Shown here: positions 51,601-59,400 of the stretch, one piece after another
Numbering within the stretch: the stretch's first letter is position 1
Layout of the letters: each line of letters begins with the position of its first letter
Source: Conus ventricosus
Taxonomy: Eukaryota; Mollusca; Gastropoda; Neogastropoda; Conidae
Length of the DNA stretch: 64,000 nt
Direction of reading: 5' to 3'
Assembly: GCA_018398815.1 (NCBI GenBank)
Contig: CM031595.1
Coordinates: 134,712,346-134,776,345 of the forward strand
Notes under the pieces: model-generated
What the model was told of the DNA's origin: nothing
Databases searched by the model: none
What the model saw: only the letters and a program-made list of their open reading frames with translations
Program-made: the position numbers and the translations under genes

Positions 51601-52322
51601 AGGACATAACCTTGTGACTGCTTTAACCGTGGTTCCTATGCAGCAAGTAGCTTATCACATCAAGTTATATTGCATATTGAGAGTCTGATAATCTAGTGAC
51701 ACAAATTTTGTCTGGACTTAACAGCTGACCTTCTATAGGCTGCTACTCAAATCAACCTGCCATCTTGTTCTTTTCTAGCTAAGCAAAGATGTTTTGAAAC
51801 ATTCCCACAAGACGTTTTGAAACATTCCCCTAACTGGCTTTTTGTTTCTTTCTTCCTTTTTTATTTTTTAAAACTTAACATCTTGGTAGACAGTGATTCA
51901 GCATCACTGATGACAAAGCTTATACAGTTTCATGGAAAATGCTTGCTTGCTCCTTTATTTTTTGTGTGTATGTGTCTACCCGCATGTGTGCATGCATAGA
52001 TCTAGGAGTCTGCTCATGCAAACATGTATGCATGTGTGTTACGTATTCGTGGGTAGGTGTTCGTGTATAATATTTGTACGTGCCTGCTTGTGCATGAATA
52101 TATGCGTGTTTAAACATGAATTCCGTTTGAAATAATTATGGTCCATATGCACATAAAACAAATCCTGTCCGTTGTATTCTACTGAGAAGCTGCAATTCAA
52201 GTGGAACATTCTTGATAAGGGTACAATTTCAAGCCCTTGCACGAGCCTTTCAAAATGGAAAACGTCAATGTAATACATATTACTGCGAGTGCTGGCAAAC
52301 ATTTTGCTGCTTTCACCCGCCT
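39323..52322 (-). CDS. hnRNP A/B-D-type RNA-binding protein gene (two RRMs, Gly/Tyr-rich tail), copy B
   Basis: Gene-level entry. The exons given separately below join in phase on the minus strand to two RRMs. RRM1 has RNP2 KIFVGGL and RNP1 RGFGFVVF; RRM2 has RNP2 KIFVGRL and RNP1 RAFCFVEF. An RGG-type region and a Gly/Tyr repeat tail follow. The linker segment KEHKLHGRTIDPK is characteristic of the hnRNP A/B, D and D-like group. Such proteins are nuclear-cytoplasmic shuttling factors that bind AU-rich and G-rich RNA and act in splicing, mRNA stability and translation. In copy B the frame is broken by a TAG stop and compensating indels in the RRM1 exon, and by apparent one-base losses near 42708 and 39667. 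The splice sites are intact, so these are more likely base-call errors than decay. The start codon and promoter were not found. Introns hold two hAT-like elements, a SINE and LINE tails. Confidence 0.85.
39478..39683 (-). CDS. hnRNP: Gly/Tyr-rich C-terminal exon
   Basis: After an acceptor ATCATAG the frame reads WNQG-type repeats, then GYGYGGNYGNYGGYGQSGYG and further GGY units, ending GYGYGGYD before the donor GTAAGT. This is the low-complexity prion-like tail of hnRNP A/B-D proteins, which drives assembly into granules. The entry phase disagrees with the preceding exon unless one base is missing near 39667. With that base the exon starts as two similar GGWNQG-GNWNQG repeats. The longest open frame on this strand (Met/Thr/Ala-rich) is out of frame and false. 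Confidence 0.85.
40235..40265. repeat. Inverted repeat, 10-bp arms, 11-bp loop
   Basis: ATGTTTACAC and GTGTAAACAT face each other around ATTCTGTACAA. GAAATAAAG, containing AATAAA, follows at about 40280. A plus-strand frame (40027-40269) ends here but has no known domain. Confidence 0.6.
40769..42626 (-). mobile_element. hAT-like DNA transposon 1, deletion derivative with a BED-finger ORF
   Basis: The left end begins CAGGGTTCCCACAG and the right end finishes CGTACGAACCCTG, so the terminal inverted repeat is CAGGGTTC plus a few bases. Both ends carry subterminal copies of a motif like TTCAAGGACTTTTCCAGG (about 40800-40850 and 42505-42605), common in hAT-like elements of many animals. The flanking 8 bases are TTTTTTTT and TTTTTAAA, not a clean duplication. 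The only ORF is 41835-41212. It sits in an hnRNP intron on the same strand. Confidence 0.65.
41212..41835 (-). CDS. BED-type zinc-finger protein of a hAT-like element (207 aa)
   Basis: Open from MASMKTAKRVSETDDDEPQN to a stop at 41212. Residues about 15-40 are basic (RKKQDRRRQTFRKQ). A zinc-finger-like segment follows, WCRVCQCEFSIAHGGQDDCR, then HVESKKH (Cys-x2-Cys with His residues), about residues 58-90. The region near residues 120-180 (ELNLPFTVLDTFTKAFKLMF, then CGRSKGTAIIKEI) matches the style of the SCAND3/ZBED group of hAT-derived proteins before the transposase core. No catalytic or dimerisation domain follows, since the element ends 440 bp downstream. The predicted role is DNA binding in the nucleus. 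The frame is intact in copy B and destroyed in copy A by a G run and base-call errors. It could be one exon of a longer spliced product. Confidence 0.7.
   Translation of the reverse strand: MASMKTAKRVSETDDDEPQNGPQRQPRKKQDRRRQTFRKQYSERWSCLQEGRKGENFCWCRVCQCEFSIAHGGQDDCRRHVESKKHKDFEISCGHTRKISGFFTSSSTSKAESTDEVIRAEVMLVDLVAELNLPFTVLDTFTKAFKLMFKDSDVAKKFQCGRSKGTAIIKEIAAKTIEDLGLCRPEECLLQVSEVCTVKTMHDMQCT
42699..42821 (-). CDS. hnRNP: end of RRM2 plus RGG-rich exon (41 codons)
   Basis: The acceptor CTGCAG at the upper edge is followed by VDVKKATPNNPQMAGG, the last strand of RRM2 and linker, then GRGGRGWGGGPGFGPRGGRG. It ends before a donor GTTTGT. Phase 0 on entry fits both the RRM2 exon and the optional exon. 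RGG runs bind RNA and are methylated on Arg in related proteins. The last codons read GCVAE. If one base is missing near 42708 they would read as MRGR-type, which also repairs the phase into the next exon. Confidence 0.9.
43252..43299 (-). CDS. hnRNP: candidate optional 48-nt exon in RRM2
   Basis: Between two RRM2 exons that already join in phase lies a 48-nt open segment bordered by CTTTCCTGCAG and the donor GTGAATG. It would insert ETQMLGQRRQKKRPIE between GGQE and VDVKKA, just before the last beta strand of RRM2. It keeps the frame (16 codons, phase 0 on both sides) and is basic. A corresponding segment is in copy A at about 19483-19533. It may be an alternative exon; it is not required for the domain. 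Confidence 0.45.
43691..43822 (-). CDS. hnRNP: RRM2 core exon (44 codons)
   Basis: The acceptor TTCCAG precedes VAKIDFPFDKMKDQRRAFCF, then VEFESDKAVKKVLDQATHKL and GGQE before the donor GTAAGTAGG. RAFCFVEF is the RNP1 motif, with Phe residues in the positions that stack on RNA. Phase 0 on both sides. No errors seen. Confidence 0.95.
44769..44960 (+). repeat. Two tandem units of about 101 bp in an hnRNP intron
   Basis: GCAGTTCACATATCT, then TCAAAATTCGG and GGGGAATGAAG-like text, occurs at 44769 and again at about 44870 with the same order and spacing. Also present in copy A (about 21075-21240). Confidence 0.75.
45400..45552 (-). CDS. hnRNP: end of RRM1, linker, start of RRM2 (51 codons)
   Basis: Begins after an acceptor ATACAG with VLKTKEHKLHGRTIDPKPA, the end of RRM1 and the signature linker, then GIKKIFVGRLDPGVPEDDV (RNP2 of RRM2) and KSYFGKFGA before the donor GTAAGTTTG. 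Exactly 51 codons, phase 0 on both sides. This exon alone is enough to place the gene in the hnRNP A/B-D group. Confidence 0.95.
45640..45670 (+). repeat. Poly-A run, 31 bp
   Basis: Pure A run in an hnRNP intron; also in copy A (about 21987-22015). Confidence 0.95.
46432..46826 (-). mobile_element. tRNA-headed SINE, about 395 bp, with 8-bp TSD
   Basis: The 5' head on the minus strand reads GCCGGAATAGCTCAGTTAGT (A-box region), an anticodon loop CTCGTAA and GGGTTTGAATC (B-box, one base from GGTTCGAAT). The element ends in AAAAAAGAAAGAAAAG. AAGACTTT flanks it at 46424-46431 and 46827-46834. It shares its whole length with the copy at 59790-60194. The head resembles a tRNA with anticodon CGT. 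The body is of a type I associate with molluscs. Confidence 0.85.
47779..49192 (-). mobile_element. hAT-like DNA transposon 2 with 13-bp perfect TIR
   Basis: CAGGGCTTAAAAC at 47779-47791 is matched by its exact reverse complement at 49180-49192. ATTAAG borders both ends (47773-47778 and 49193-49198). hAT elements normally leave 8 bp, so the 6-bp direct repeat either reflects a base error or another superfamily. The element is 1.4 kb and encodes one minus-strand ORF (49000-48358). It lies in the same hnRNP intron as the SINE at 46432. Confidence 0.75.
48358..49000 (-). pseudogene. BED-type zinc-finger ORF of hAT-like element 2 (about 214 codons, frameshifted)
   Basis: Start at 49000 in a good context (CAAAATGGCGG), with CTTCCGGAAA-type sequence just upstream that could bind ETS factors. 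The protein begins MAERAVIVHAGRSFDESAIK, then WKWEWTLQKVDEEVIGDFL. A Cys-x2-Cys segment (WCKLCLREV) and, in another frame, a His pair (IRSAKH) complete a BED-like finger. The second half is Lys/Glu/Ser-rich (VSKKVDENEIKIVECESQTG) and ends CFFNASTTQTPK at 48358. At least two frame changes, near 48850 and 48640, prevent translation as read. As in element 1 the ORF is about 210 codons and no transposase core follows. Function unknown beyond likely DNA binding. Confidence 0.6.
49523..49621 (-). mobile_element. 5'-truncated LINE tail insertion with 16-bp TSD
   Basis: GCTATTTTAATGTAAG lies at 49507-49522 and 49622-49637. Between them is the LINE 3' core, with ATAAG repeats on the plus-strand left side (a TATCT-type tail on the minus strand) and the longer body through GTTAAAATCAACTCACCAGT. 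The TSD shows insertion by target-primed reverse transcription. Confidence 0.85.
50453..50580 (-). CDS. hnRNP: RRM1 core exon, damaged frame
   Basis: After an acceptor ATTTCAG the exon reads DLREYFE, then an in-frame TAG, and later RGFGFVVFKEAETVQT (RNP1) before the donor GTAAGTTTC. The entry phase (two bases completing a codon) matches the previous exon. The exon has a normal total length, but small compensating errors near 50543-50550 and 50500-50510 disturb the middle. Copy A at the first point reads EKMGE without a stop, which points to a sequence error here, not to a real nonsense codon. Confidence 0.85.
51284..51324 (-). CDS. hnRNP: RNP2 exon of RRM1 (41 nt)
   Basis: TATTTTCAG, then KIFVGGLSWETTA, then the donor GTAAGTG. 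One base carries over to the next exon and completes a Lys codon (TTA-K-DL). Identical in copy A (27365-27405). KIFVGG is the RNP2 strand of the first RRM. Confidence 0.95.
52284..52322 (-). CDS. hnRNP: possible N-terminal exon
   Basis: TTTTCAG precedes and GTAATATG follows a 39-nt segment. In copy A the same segment is 37 nt (28364-28400). Only the 37-nt version ends with the two bases needed by the RNP2 exon, giving AVKAANVCQHS before QKIFVGG. The donor is weak and there is no similarity support, so this is tentative. Confidence 0.3.
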
Positions 52323-52427
52323 CTGAAAATAAAACTTCTATGATGTGTTTTGACAACTAAAAAACACAAACAAAAACACAAGAAATCAAGATTTGAAAAT
52401 CTTTGAAAAAAAACACTACCGCAGGTA

Positions 52428-52490
52428 GTTAGTTAGTAAGATAATGTTGCTTATAGCCCAGCCGACCGCAAAGGGCCACATCAGGGCTGT
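52428..52490 (-). mobile_element. 5'-truncated LINE tail insertion with 12-bp TSD, copy B
   Basis: CTACCGCAGGTA lies at 52416-52427 and 52491-52502 around 63 bp of the LINE 3' core. Same insertion as 28505-28565, two bases longer. Confidence 0.8.
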
Positions 52491-52501
52491 CTACCGCAGG
52501 T

Positions 52502-52529
52502 AAAAAATCTTATAATTATAAGATTTTTT
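52502..52529. repeat. Perfect 28-bp palindrome next to a 45-bp direct repeat
   Basis: AAAAAATCTTATAA and its reverse complement adjoin without a loop. The unit CTACCGC(A/T)GGT plus AAAAAATCTTATAAT occurs at 52491 and again at about 52536, so the palindrome arises between two direct copies. Confidence 0.85.
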
Positions 52530-53000
52530 TTTTCTTCTACCGCTGGTAAAAAATCTTATAATCATAGTCATATCAAATGTTTACAGCACAATTTATTTGG
52601 TTAGGAAAAGCAAGCACAATACACAAAAGTCAGACCACAATTTTTCATACTGCAGCATGACAATCTTCAAATGATAAATCAAGTCAACTGCAGACAAATT
52701 GAAAGCAATGATTGATACTCAAGTTGACTTTAAGTTTGGATGGATTGTTTACGATACATACTATGTATGATATGCTCGGTATTTGAGACTGCAATAGTGA
52801 ACGCAAGAGTTATAAGATTACTGAAAAATTGGGGGAAAAAAGAAAGAAAAAAATCAAACATGTTCACTTGCAAGATCTGTTATGCTGTTTCATTGAGTGA
52901 CCACAGACACAGAGATCACAGAACTCTGAAATAGATTTAACACACACAAAAACCCCCTGAATTTCAAGCACTAGTTAACAAAGCACATAGAAAGTTAACA

Positions 53001-54000
53001 NNNNNNNNNNNNNNNNNNNNNNNNNNNNNNNNNNNNNNNNNNNNNNNNNNNNNNNNNNNNNNNNNNNNNNNNNNNNNNNNNNNNNNNNNNNNNNNNNNNN
53101 NNNNNNNNNNNNNNNNNNNNNNNNNNNNNNNNNNNNNNNNNNNNNNNNNNNNNNNNNNNNNNNNNNNNNNNNNNNNNNNNNNNNNNNNNNNNNNNNNNNN
53201 NNNNNNNNNNNNNNNNNNNNNNNNNNNNNNNNNNNNNNNNNNNNNNNNNNNNNNNNNNNNNNNNNNNNNNNNNNNNNNNNNNNNNNNNNNNNNNNNNNNN
53301 NNNNNNNNNNNNNNNNNNNNNNNNNNNNNNNNNNNNNNNNNNNNNNNNNNNNNNNNNNNNNNNNNNNNNNNNNNNNNNNNNNNNNNNNNNNNNNNNNNNN
53401 NNNNNNNNNNNNNNNNNNNNNNNNNNNNNNNNNNNNNNNNNNNNNNNNNNNNNNNNNNNNNNNNNNNNNNNNNNNNNNNNNNNNNNNNNNNNNNNNNNNN
53501 NNNNNNNNNNNNNNNNNNNNNNNNNNNNNNNNNNNNNNNNNNNNNNNNNNNNNNNNNNNNNNNNNNNNNNNNNNNNNNNNNNNNNNNNNNNNNNNNNNNN
53601 NNNNNNNNNNNNNNNNNNNNNNNNNNNNNNNNNNNNNNNNNNNNNNNNNNNNNNNNNNNNNNNNNNNNNNNNNNNNNNNNNNNNNNNNNNNNNNNNNNNN
53701 NNNNNNNNNNNNNNNNNNNNNNNNNNNNNNNNNNNNNNNNNNNNNNNNNNNNNNNNNNNNNNNNNNNNNNNNNNNNNNNNNNNNNNNNNNNNNNNNNNNN
53801 NNNNNNNNNNNNNNNNNNNNNNNNNNNNNNNNNNNNNNNNNNNNNNNNNNNNNNNNNNNNNNNNNNNNNNNNNNNNNNNNNNNNNNNNNNNNNNNNNNNN
53901 NNNNNNNNNNNNNNNNNNNNNNNNNNNNNNNNNNNNNNNNNNNNNNNNNNNNNNNNNNNNNNNNNNNNNNNNNNNNNNNNNNNNNNNNNNNNNNNNNNNN
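53001..54000. other. Assembly gap, 1000 N
   Basis: Exactly 1000 N between contig 2 and contig 3. Confidence 1.
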
Positions 54001-55293
54001 GAGTCTACTGTAAGAGGAGGGATACAGCTGCTGTCACTACCTAGTAAGATTTCACGAGAATCATCCTAGAGAGGATCCGGGCGCTGTAGCGAAAGCTGAA
54101 GACGAACAGCGGGATTTCGAGAGAAGATATGTGTCGACCAGATACCCACGCTCCAAATCATCATCGAGCGTCTCTTGAGGGGCATAACCAATCTACATAA
54201 ATTTTTATCGATTTCAAAAAAGCATTCGACACAGTGGACAGAGAAGTAAATGGAAAATCCTGAGACATTTATGGAATTCCACTCAAGATGGTAAAAATCA
54301 TACAGAGCCTGTACAAGGACACAAACGTGTCACGTCATCCACAAACACAGTGTCGGAACCCTTCACAGTGAACACCGGGGTACGTCAGGGATGTTTGTTT
54401 TTCACCGCTGATCTTCTCTCTTGTGATCGACTGGGTGATGAGGACAGCGATGAACCCACCATGCGGGATCCAGTGAACACTCATGCAGAAACTTGAGGAC
54501 CTGATTTCGCGGAAAACGATATCAGCTTGCTGCCCACACCCTCCACCCAGCAGAAGAAGACCGAGAGCCTCCGCAGCACAGCCAGTAACATTGGCTTGGA
54601 GATCAACGCGGAGAAGACAAAGACCATGAGAGCCAACACAAGCCAGGCTGAAGCAATTCGCTAGGGGAAAAACAGATAGAAGATGTTGAGAAATTTACCT
54701 ACCTAGGAAGCATTTTCAACAAGACAGGAGGTACTGAGACGACATCAGGGCCAGAATAACCAAGGCAAGATTTGCTTTCACCACCCTCAAGCCCATCTGG
54801 AGGAGCGCAAACGTCCGTCTTCACACCAAACTGAGACTGTTTAACACCAATGTAAGACCTGTGCTGCTGTATGGCTCGGGGGACCTGGAGACTCACCAAA
54901 GGGCTGGAGCGAAAGTTGCAGGTTTTCATCAACACATGCCGCGGCGGATCCTCCGCATCAGGTGGCCTGACAGAATTGCAAATGAGGAGCTATGGCGCCG
55001 GGAAGATCAGAGACCAATCGGAGACACCATCAAAATCCGAAAGTGGAAGTGGATGGGACACATCCTACGCCGAGGCCCGGACACATCGCACGGCAGGCAC
55101 TGGATTGGAACCCGCAAGGAAAGAGAAAGCGAGGCCGCCCAGTGACAACTTGGCGTAGGACGCTGAACAGCGAGCGATTTCCCCATCAAGCTGTCCTGGG
55201 GTGAGGCAAAGCGGGCAGCCCAAGACCGCACACGCTGGAAATCTGCAGTGAAGGCCCTATGCTCCCAATGGAGCGAAGAGGATTAAGAAGAAG
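54001..55293 (+). mobile_element. RTE-clade LINE, 3' part (reverse transcriptase to tail)
   Basis: Continues the element that starts at 29124. Positions 54001-54466 repeat 30965-31432. The RT active-site region near 54510 reads DFA-x-NDI, where FADDI is expected, and is damaged. Then come KFTYLGSIF (about 54695), RPVLLYGSG (about 54860), ILRIRWPDRIANEELWRRED (about 54950), IKIRKWKWMGHILRRGPDTS (about 55030) and SWGEAKRAAQDRTRWKSAV (about 55195). The ORF ends with TAA at 55285 and a very short GAAGAAG tail. The total for both parts is about 3.1 kb, as expected for RTE. The TSD copy follows at 55294. Confidence 0.9.
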
Positions 55294-55306
55294 AATAAAA
55301 TGACAA
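55294..55306 (+). repeat. Right target-site duplication of the RTE element
   Basis: AATAAAATGACAA, identical to 29111-29123. It shows that the 3' flank of the element on contig 3 belongs to the 5' flank on contig 1. Confidence 0.85.
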
Positions 55307-55742
55307 CTGTCACACTGTAAAAAATGTATGTTGTCATGAATTCTCTAAACAGAAGTTCAGACTGTGCAACCTTTTATTTGGTCAGATCATGCAGTCTTCC
55401 AGGAAAATCTTTTTTCGTATCAACTCTGAAGCTTTCGCATGGACAAGATGGTTCTTCTTCTTCACTTATCTGCTTAAAGCATATGCTTTTGACTTTAAAG
55501 AGTTTTCTGGCTCTGCTTCCATTTGTGCATTATAAACTGTTCAATTTATATTTGCACTCCTCTATCCAGGGTTTTGCACAGATGTGACCAAACAAAATTC
55601 CATACTTTTTCCAGGGCTTTTCATGATTTTTCCAGATCCCAGAATGTGTGTGTGCGTGCAACTCTGTATGTGATTACCATGCTAAACACACCAGAAAAGA
55701 ACTGCTTTAATGATAGCAGGGCATTCAATACTTACCAAAACA

Positions 55743-55773
<31 letters not shown>

Positions 55774-55845
55774 GCGCGTGTGCACGCACATGCGTGAAAG
55801 TCTGAGAGACACAGACACAGTGTGTGTGTGTGTGTGTGTGTGGAG

Positions 55846-55924
<79 letters not shown>

Positions 55925-56244
55925 TGTGTGCGTCTATGTATGTGAGAGAGAAAGAGACGGTGTGTGTGTAAGTGTGAGTGCGCGCGCGCATGTGTGGGTG
56001 TAGGTGTGTGAGAGACAGACAGTGTGTGTGTGTGTGTGTGTCTGTGAGAGAGATATGGTCAGGTCAGGTCAGGTAAGGTAATTAGGACACTAGGCCTCAC
56101 AACTGTCCTTTCATTTTAATTTGGATGTTCAACATGGCCGAGTACTTACATGTAAGCCAATGTGCTCTCTAGTTAATTCCGTATTTAAATTTTGACATTT
56201 TTGGATAAGAGAGAGAGAGAGTGAGTGAGCGCATTAGAGACAGC

Positions 56245-56313
<69 letters not shown>
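55307..56313. other. Non-coding stretch with GT and GA microsatellites
   Basis: No gene seen. It holds a GT run at 55749-55773, mixed GT and GA runs at 55821-55923 and 56023-56041, a GGTCA-type short tandem at 56057-56080 and a GT run at 56248-56312. A fragment beginning CAGGGTTTTGCACAG (55567) with TTTTCCAGG-type motifs is probably another hAT-like terminus. Reported open frames here are repeat translations. Confidence 0.7.
56248..56312 (+). repeat. (GT)n microsatellite
   Basis: Long GT run that directly abuts the left end of the hAT-like element at 56314. Confidence 0.95.
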
Positions 56314-56314
<1 letters not shown>

Positions 56315-56415
56315 AGGGTTCCTACAGACTCCCAAGAACAAAATTCAAGGAGTTTTCAAGGAGTGCCTTTTCTATTTCAAGGCTACAATACTTGCGTAAA
56401 ATTGAAAACAGAAAC

Positions 56416-56548
56416 GGCAGTTTGATTTTTCTGTGTTAAGGTTGATGAAAAAAAATTTCATTTAAAAACTTTTTTGTACAAAGAAAACAAAAAACTTTGT
56501 TTTAAAATAATTTTTTCATCAACCTGAACACAGAAAAATCAAACTGCC
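56416..56548. repeat. Fold-back inverted repeat, arms about 50 bp
   Basis: GGCAGTTTGATTTTTCTGTG, then AAGGTTGATGAAAAA on the left, faces TTTTTTCATCAACCT, then CACAGAAAAATCAAACTGCC on the right, with about 35 bp between (arms 56416-56466 and 56501-56548, few mismatches). Confidence 0.85.
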
Positions 56549-56728
56549 ATTTCTTTTTTTTTCTCTCCAGTTTTTATCAGAGTGAGTGTGCCAGTACACC
56601 ACACATTAGAACATTAACAAACTCAGACTCTTTGTATTAAATGCCAAAACACTAAAATCAGCAAAAATATGTCCATTTGTAAGAGAACATACAGACTATG
56701 CATGGTGTGCAAGAGACTGGTTGGAGGA

Positions 56729-56792
56729 TAAGATAAGATAATGTTGCTTATAGCCCAGCCGACCGCAAAGGGCCACATCGCCACATCAGGGC
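56729..56792 (-). mobile_element. 5'-truncated LINE tail insertion with 14-bp TSD
   Basis: GACTGGTTGGAGGA lies at 56715-56728 and 56793-56806. Between them are TAAGATAAGATAATG and the LINE 3' core, with an internal CCACATCG partial duplication. It sits inside the hAT-like element. Confidence 0.85.
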
Positions 56793-56876
56793 GACTGGTT
56801 GGAGGAAAAAAAGTAAAAAATAAAATAAAATAAAAACTAGTTATAAAAAAAAAGTTTACAAACGTCGTCGCGAGCG

Positions 56877-56931
56877 ACCAAGGGAGATAATTTGATCAAA
56901 ATTGATGAAGGTACAAATTACCTCCCTTGGT
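56877..56931. repeat. Short inverted repeat, 18-bp arms
   Basis: ACCAAGGGAGATAATTTG and CAAATTACCTCCCTTGGT pair at 17 of 18 positions around a 19-bp loop. Confidence 0.85.
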
Positions 56932-59071
56932 AATCGTCTGCTAAACCTCCGGACAGAGGAAATCTGAAAACCGTGATCATTGTGCGTGATTTAATTTGTT
57001 TTTATTCCCATTTCAATGTTTTTGTAAAGAAGCTTCAAAGCAAAATTCGACATCATGAAAAAGTTTGCACATCTTTTACAAAATTCCAGGACTTTTCCAG
57101 ACCCATGGCCACAAATTACAAAATTCCAAGACTTTTCCAGCCCTGGAAATGTTTTTTTTCATTTTTCCATACTTTTTCCAGACTTCCAGGACTCTGTACA
57201 AACCGTCTATCCAAGACGACGTTCTGAACAATCAGTGGTAATTCTTACCCACAACTGTGTGTCGAAAGCACATAAAATTCCTATCTGACACACTGGAACT
57301 CAGGCCAGTGCATCGTTTAAATGTACCAAAATGCATCACGACGCAATGACTTTTTCTTGTACGCATAATAATTTTTAGCAGCATGTGACATAAATGCACT
57401 TTTATCCAATCCACCACAATCAAAGCTGATTGTAAGTAATAAGTAGCCAGCTGTGGTAAAAAATTATTTAACTTTTATATTCTCATATATCTTTAAATTA
57501 AAAAAAACATACAGAGAAAAAAACTAACATTTCACAATTTGATTTTGCCCGGAGTTATGGCCACTTAAAGATATGCGGTGTCACATGTGATCCCAAAAGT
57601 GAAACATGGCCCATTTTTAGCCACTCCCAATTCACATATTGCTTTCACCGACAAACACGCAGTCTTCACAGGACAGCATATGATACCCCGCACCTGGAAA
57701 AGGTGATCTAAATTTCAAGCTAATTTTCTATTATTTAAAATTTTTTGCATGTGTTAAGTTTGAAAAAAAAAATCATGATTTGAAAACGGTTGCAATTGGA
57801 CTGAGCGCCATTCTGAGTGAGGGCACTGCTATTTCAGAACAGTACCACCGAAGAACATCCGTTGCTGCAGTTTGACTCTCTTCTTATACATACATTTCTG
57901 CATCAATTTTTATTCCTCGCTGGTCTTAATTTATTTTCATGGTAAAGACAGCCTTCAAACTTCAGAAAAATGCCTCTGTTGAGTGTCAGGTGCGGTCATG
58001 AGCAGTCATATGCATCAGCAAGATTAGATGAAGCATCATAACCTTTGAACCCTTTGACAGATTTCAGTGTCTGGCACAATGAAGATAGGGCAAAGTGTCT
58101 TGTTTAACATCGGCATTCTGTCCATGTAATGGAATGTGATGATCTAATACAAACTTTTTTTGTACAGAACATTTAAATATGCGTGTTTACATCATACACT
58201 TGACGAAATGCATAATCCATAACTCACTCACTACAATGGCGTTTGTCTTATAATTTGTTTGTCCCTTCCTTTCAGGGGAATACTATTCATTTTTCTTTTT
58301 TTTAGTCTGTTACAACGTTACCAGATCAGTCCTAGTAATAATGTTCTGACAAAGAATGCTTTGTATCTCACTTCACTGTTTTTCTCACTGATCCAAAGTT
58401 AGTTACATGTTAAAAATGGCTCTTTATTTTATTTTAAAAAAAGGTAGTTTACCGGTGCAGACATGGGCAATGACCACTCTATACCTAAGATGGTTAGAAG
58501 AAAACAACATCTTTTAAACCATCTGATAGATCTATGCAAATGAGCAGTCCAACAAAAGAACATATGGTAACTGAACATTTCAGTGTCCTCATTACCTCAC
58601 AAACCACTAAAGCGATCTTAACCATGCTCTAACAGGAATGGTGTTCAAATACACAATTACAAACTTTCATCTCTTCTTTTGAACATTTCAGGGTTATGAT
58701 TTTCCAAAAAGGAGTTTGCTATCAGAAAGAATTGACATATATCAGCAAAAATTACCTTCTGAAAATACAATCATGAATAACAAAAATGAATGTGCTCATA
58801 CAAAGCTGAACTGTATGAAAACCTTGTTCTCTGTGTTCACCACACACAAAAGCGTGTGCGCGCACACACGAACACACACACACCTAACTTTTGTGTACTG
58901 AAACTCGGATCTGAAATCTCGGTCACAGTTCACAATAAAATTTCACAAAAAACACACACTGAAAGGCTAAAACTGCTTTTCCTTTCCTTTCTTTTTCTTC
59001 TTTTGTCTCACTTTATATCATGTGCATAAGGTTTTATCATGTGCATAAGCCTGCCAAACATTTGAATTCAA

Positions 59072-59072
<1 letters not shown>

Positions 59073-59138
<66 letters not shown>

Positions 59139-59158
59139 TGTGTGTGTGTGTGTGTGTG
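59073..59158 (+). repeat. (GT)n microsatellite
   Basis: About 85 bp of GT units with one GG interruption. Confidence 0.95.
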
Positions 59159-59348
59159 ACACTGTATATGTGTTGTTTTCACTAACTTCAGTACATTTTC
59201 TTGCAGAACTGTAAAGTGTGACCCTCTAAATTCTTCTGAGGTTTCTTGAACATTTGGAAACAAAATTTAGAAAAAGAGGCCACACTGAGTGTAACTGATG
59301 AAATTATAGTATGTTTTTCTGGTGTCCTGCTGTGTTGGTTTAAAATGC

Positions 59349-59362
59349 TTTTTTTTTTTTTT

Positions 59363-59393
<31 letters not shown>

Positions 59394-59400
59394 GGGGGGG
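59349..59400 (+). repeat. T run followed by G run
   Basis: About 24 T then about 28 G. The lengths of such joined runs are unreliable in long-read assemblies. Confidence 0.9.

Larger units (their letters stand above)
32433..53000. repeat. Contig 2: second copy (copy B) of the 8828-29057 segment
   Basis: Collinear with copy A over its whole length and ended by N gaps on both sides, with no unique sequence of its own. It is cleaner than copy A between about 38 and 50 kb, so exon coordinates for the hnRNP gene are given here. It ends at 53000 in TAGAAAGTTAACA, which is 29045-29057 in copy A, about 65 bp before the RTE insertion site. Confidence 0.9.
56314..57211. mobile_element. Non-autonomous hAT-like element, about 0.9 kb
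   Basis: Left end CAGGGTTCCTACAG, nearly the same as element 1 (CAGGGTTCCCACAG), with TTCAAGGAGTTTTCAAGGAG behind it. On the right, repeated AGGACTTTTCCAG and TTTTTCCAGACTTCCAGGAC motifs lead to CTGTACAAACC near 57205. No ORF. The exact right end and target-site duplication were not resolved. Confidence 0.55.

Noticed and set aside
55725..55991. Thr/His and Ser/Leu repeat proteins around microsatellites
   Set aside because: They are translations of GT and GA runs with no coding support. The same applies to frames at 28.0-28.2, 52.0, 56.2 and 59.1 kb.
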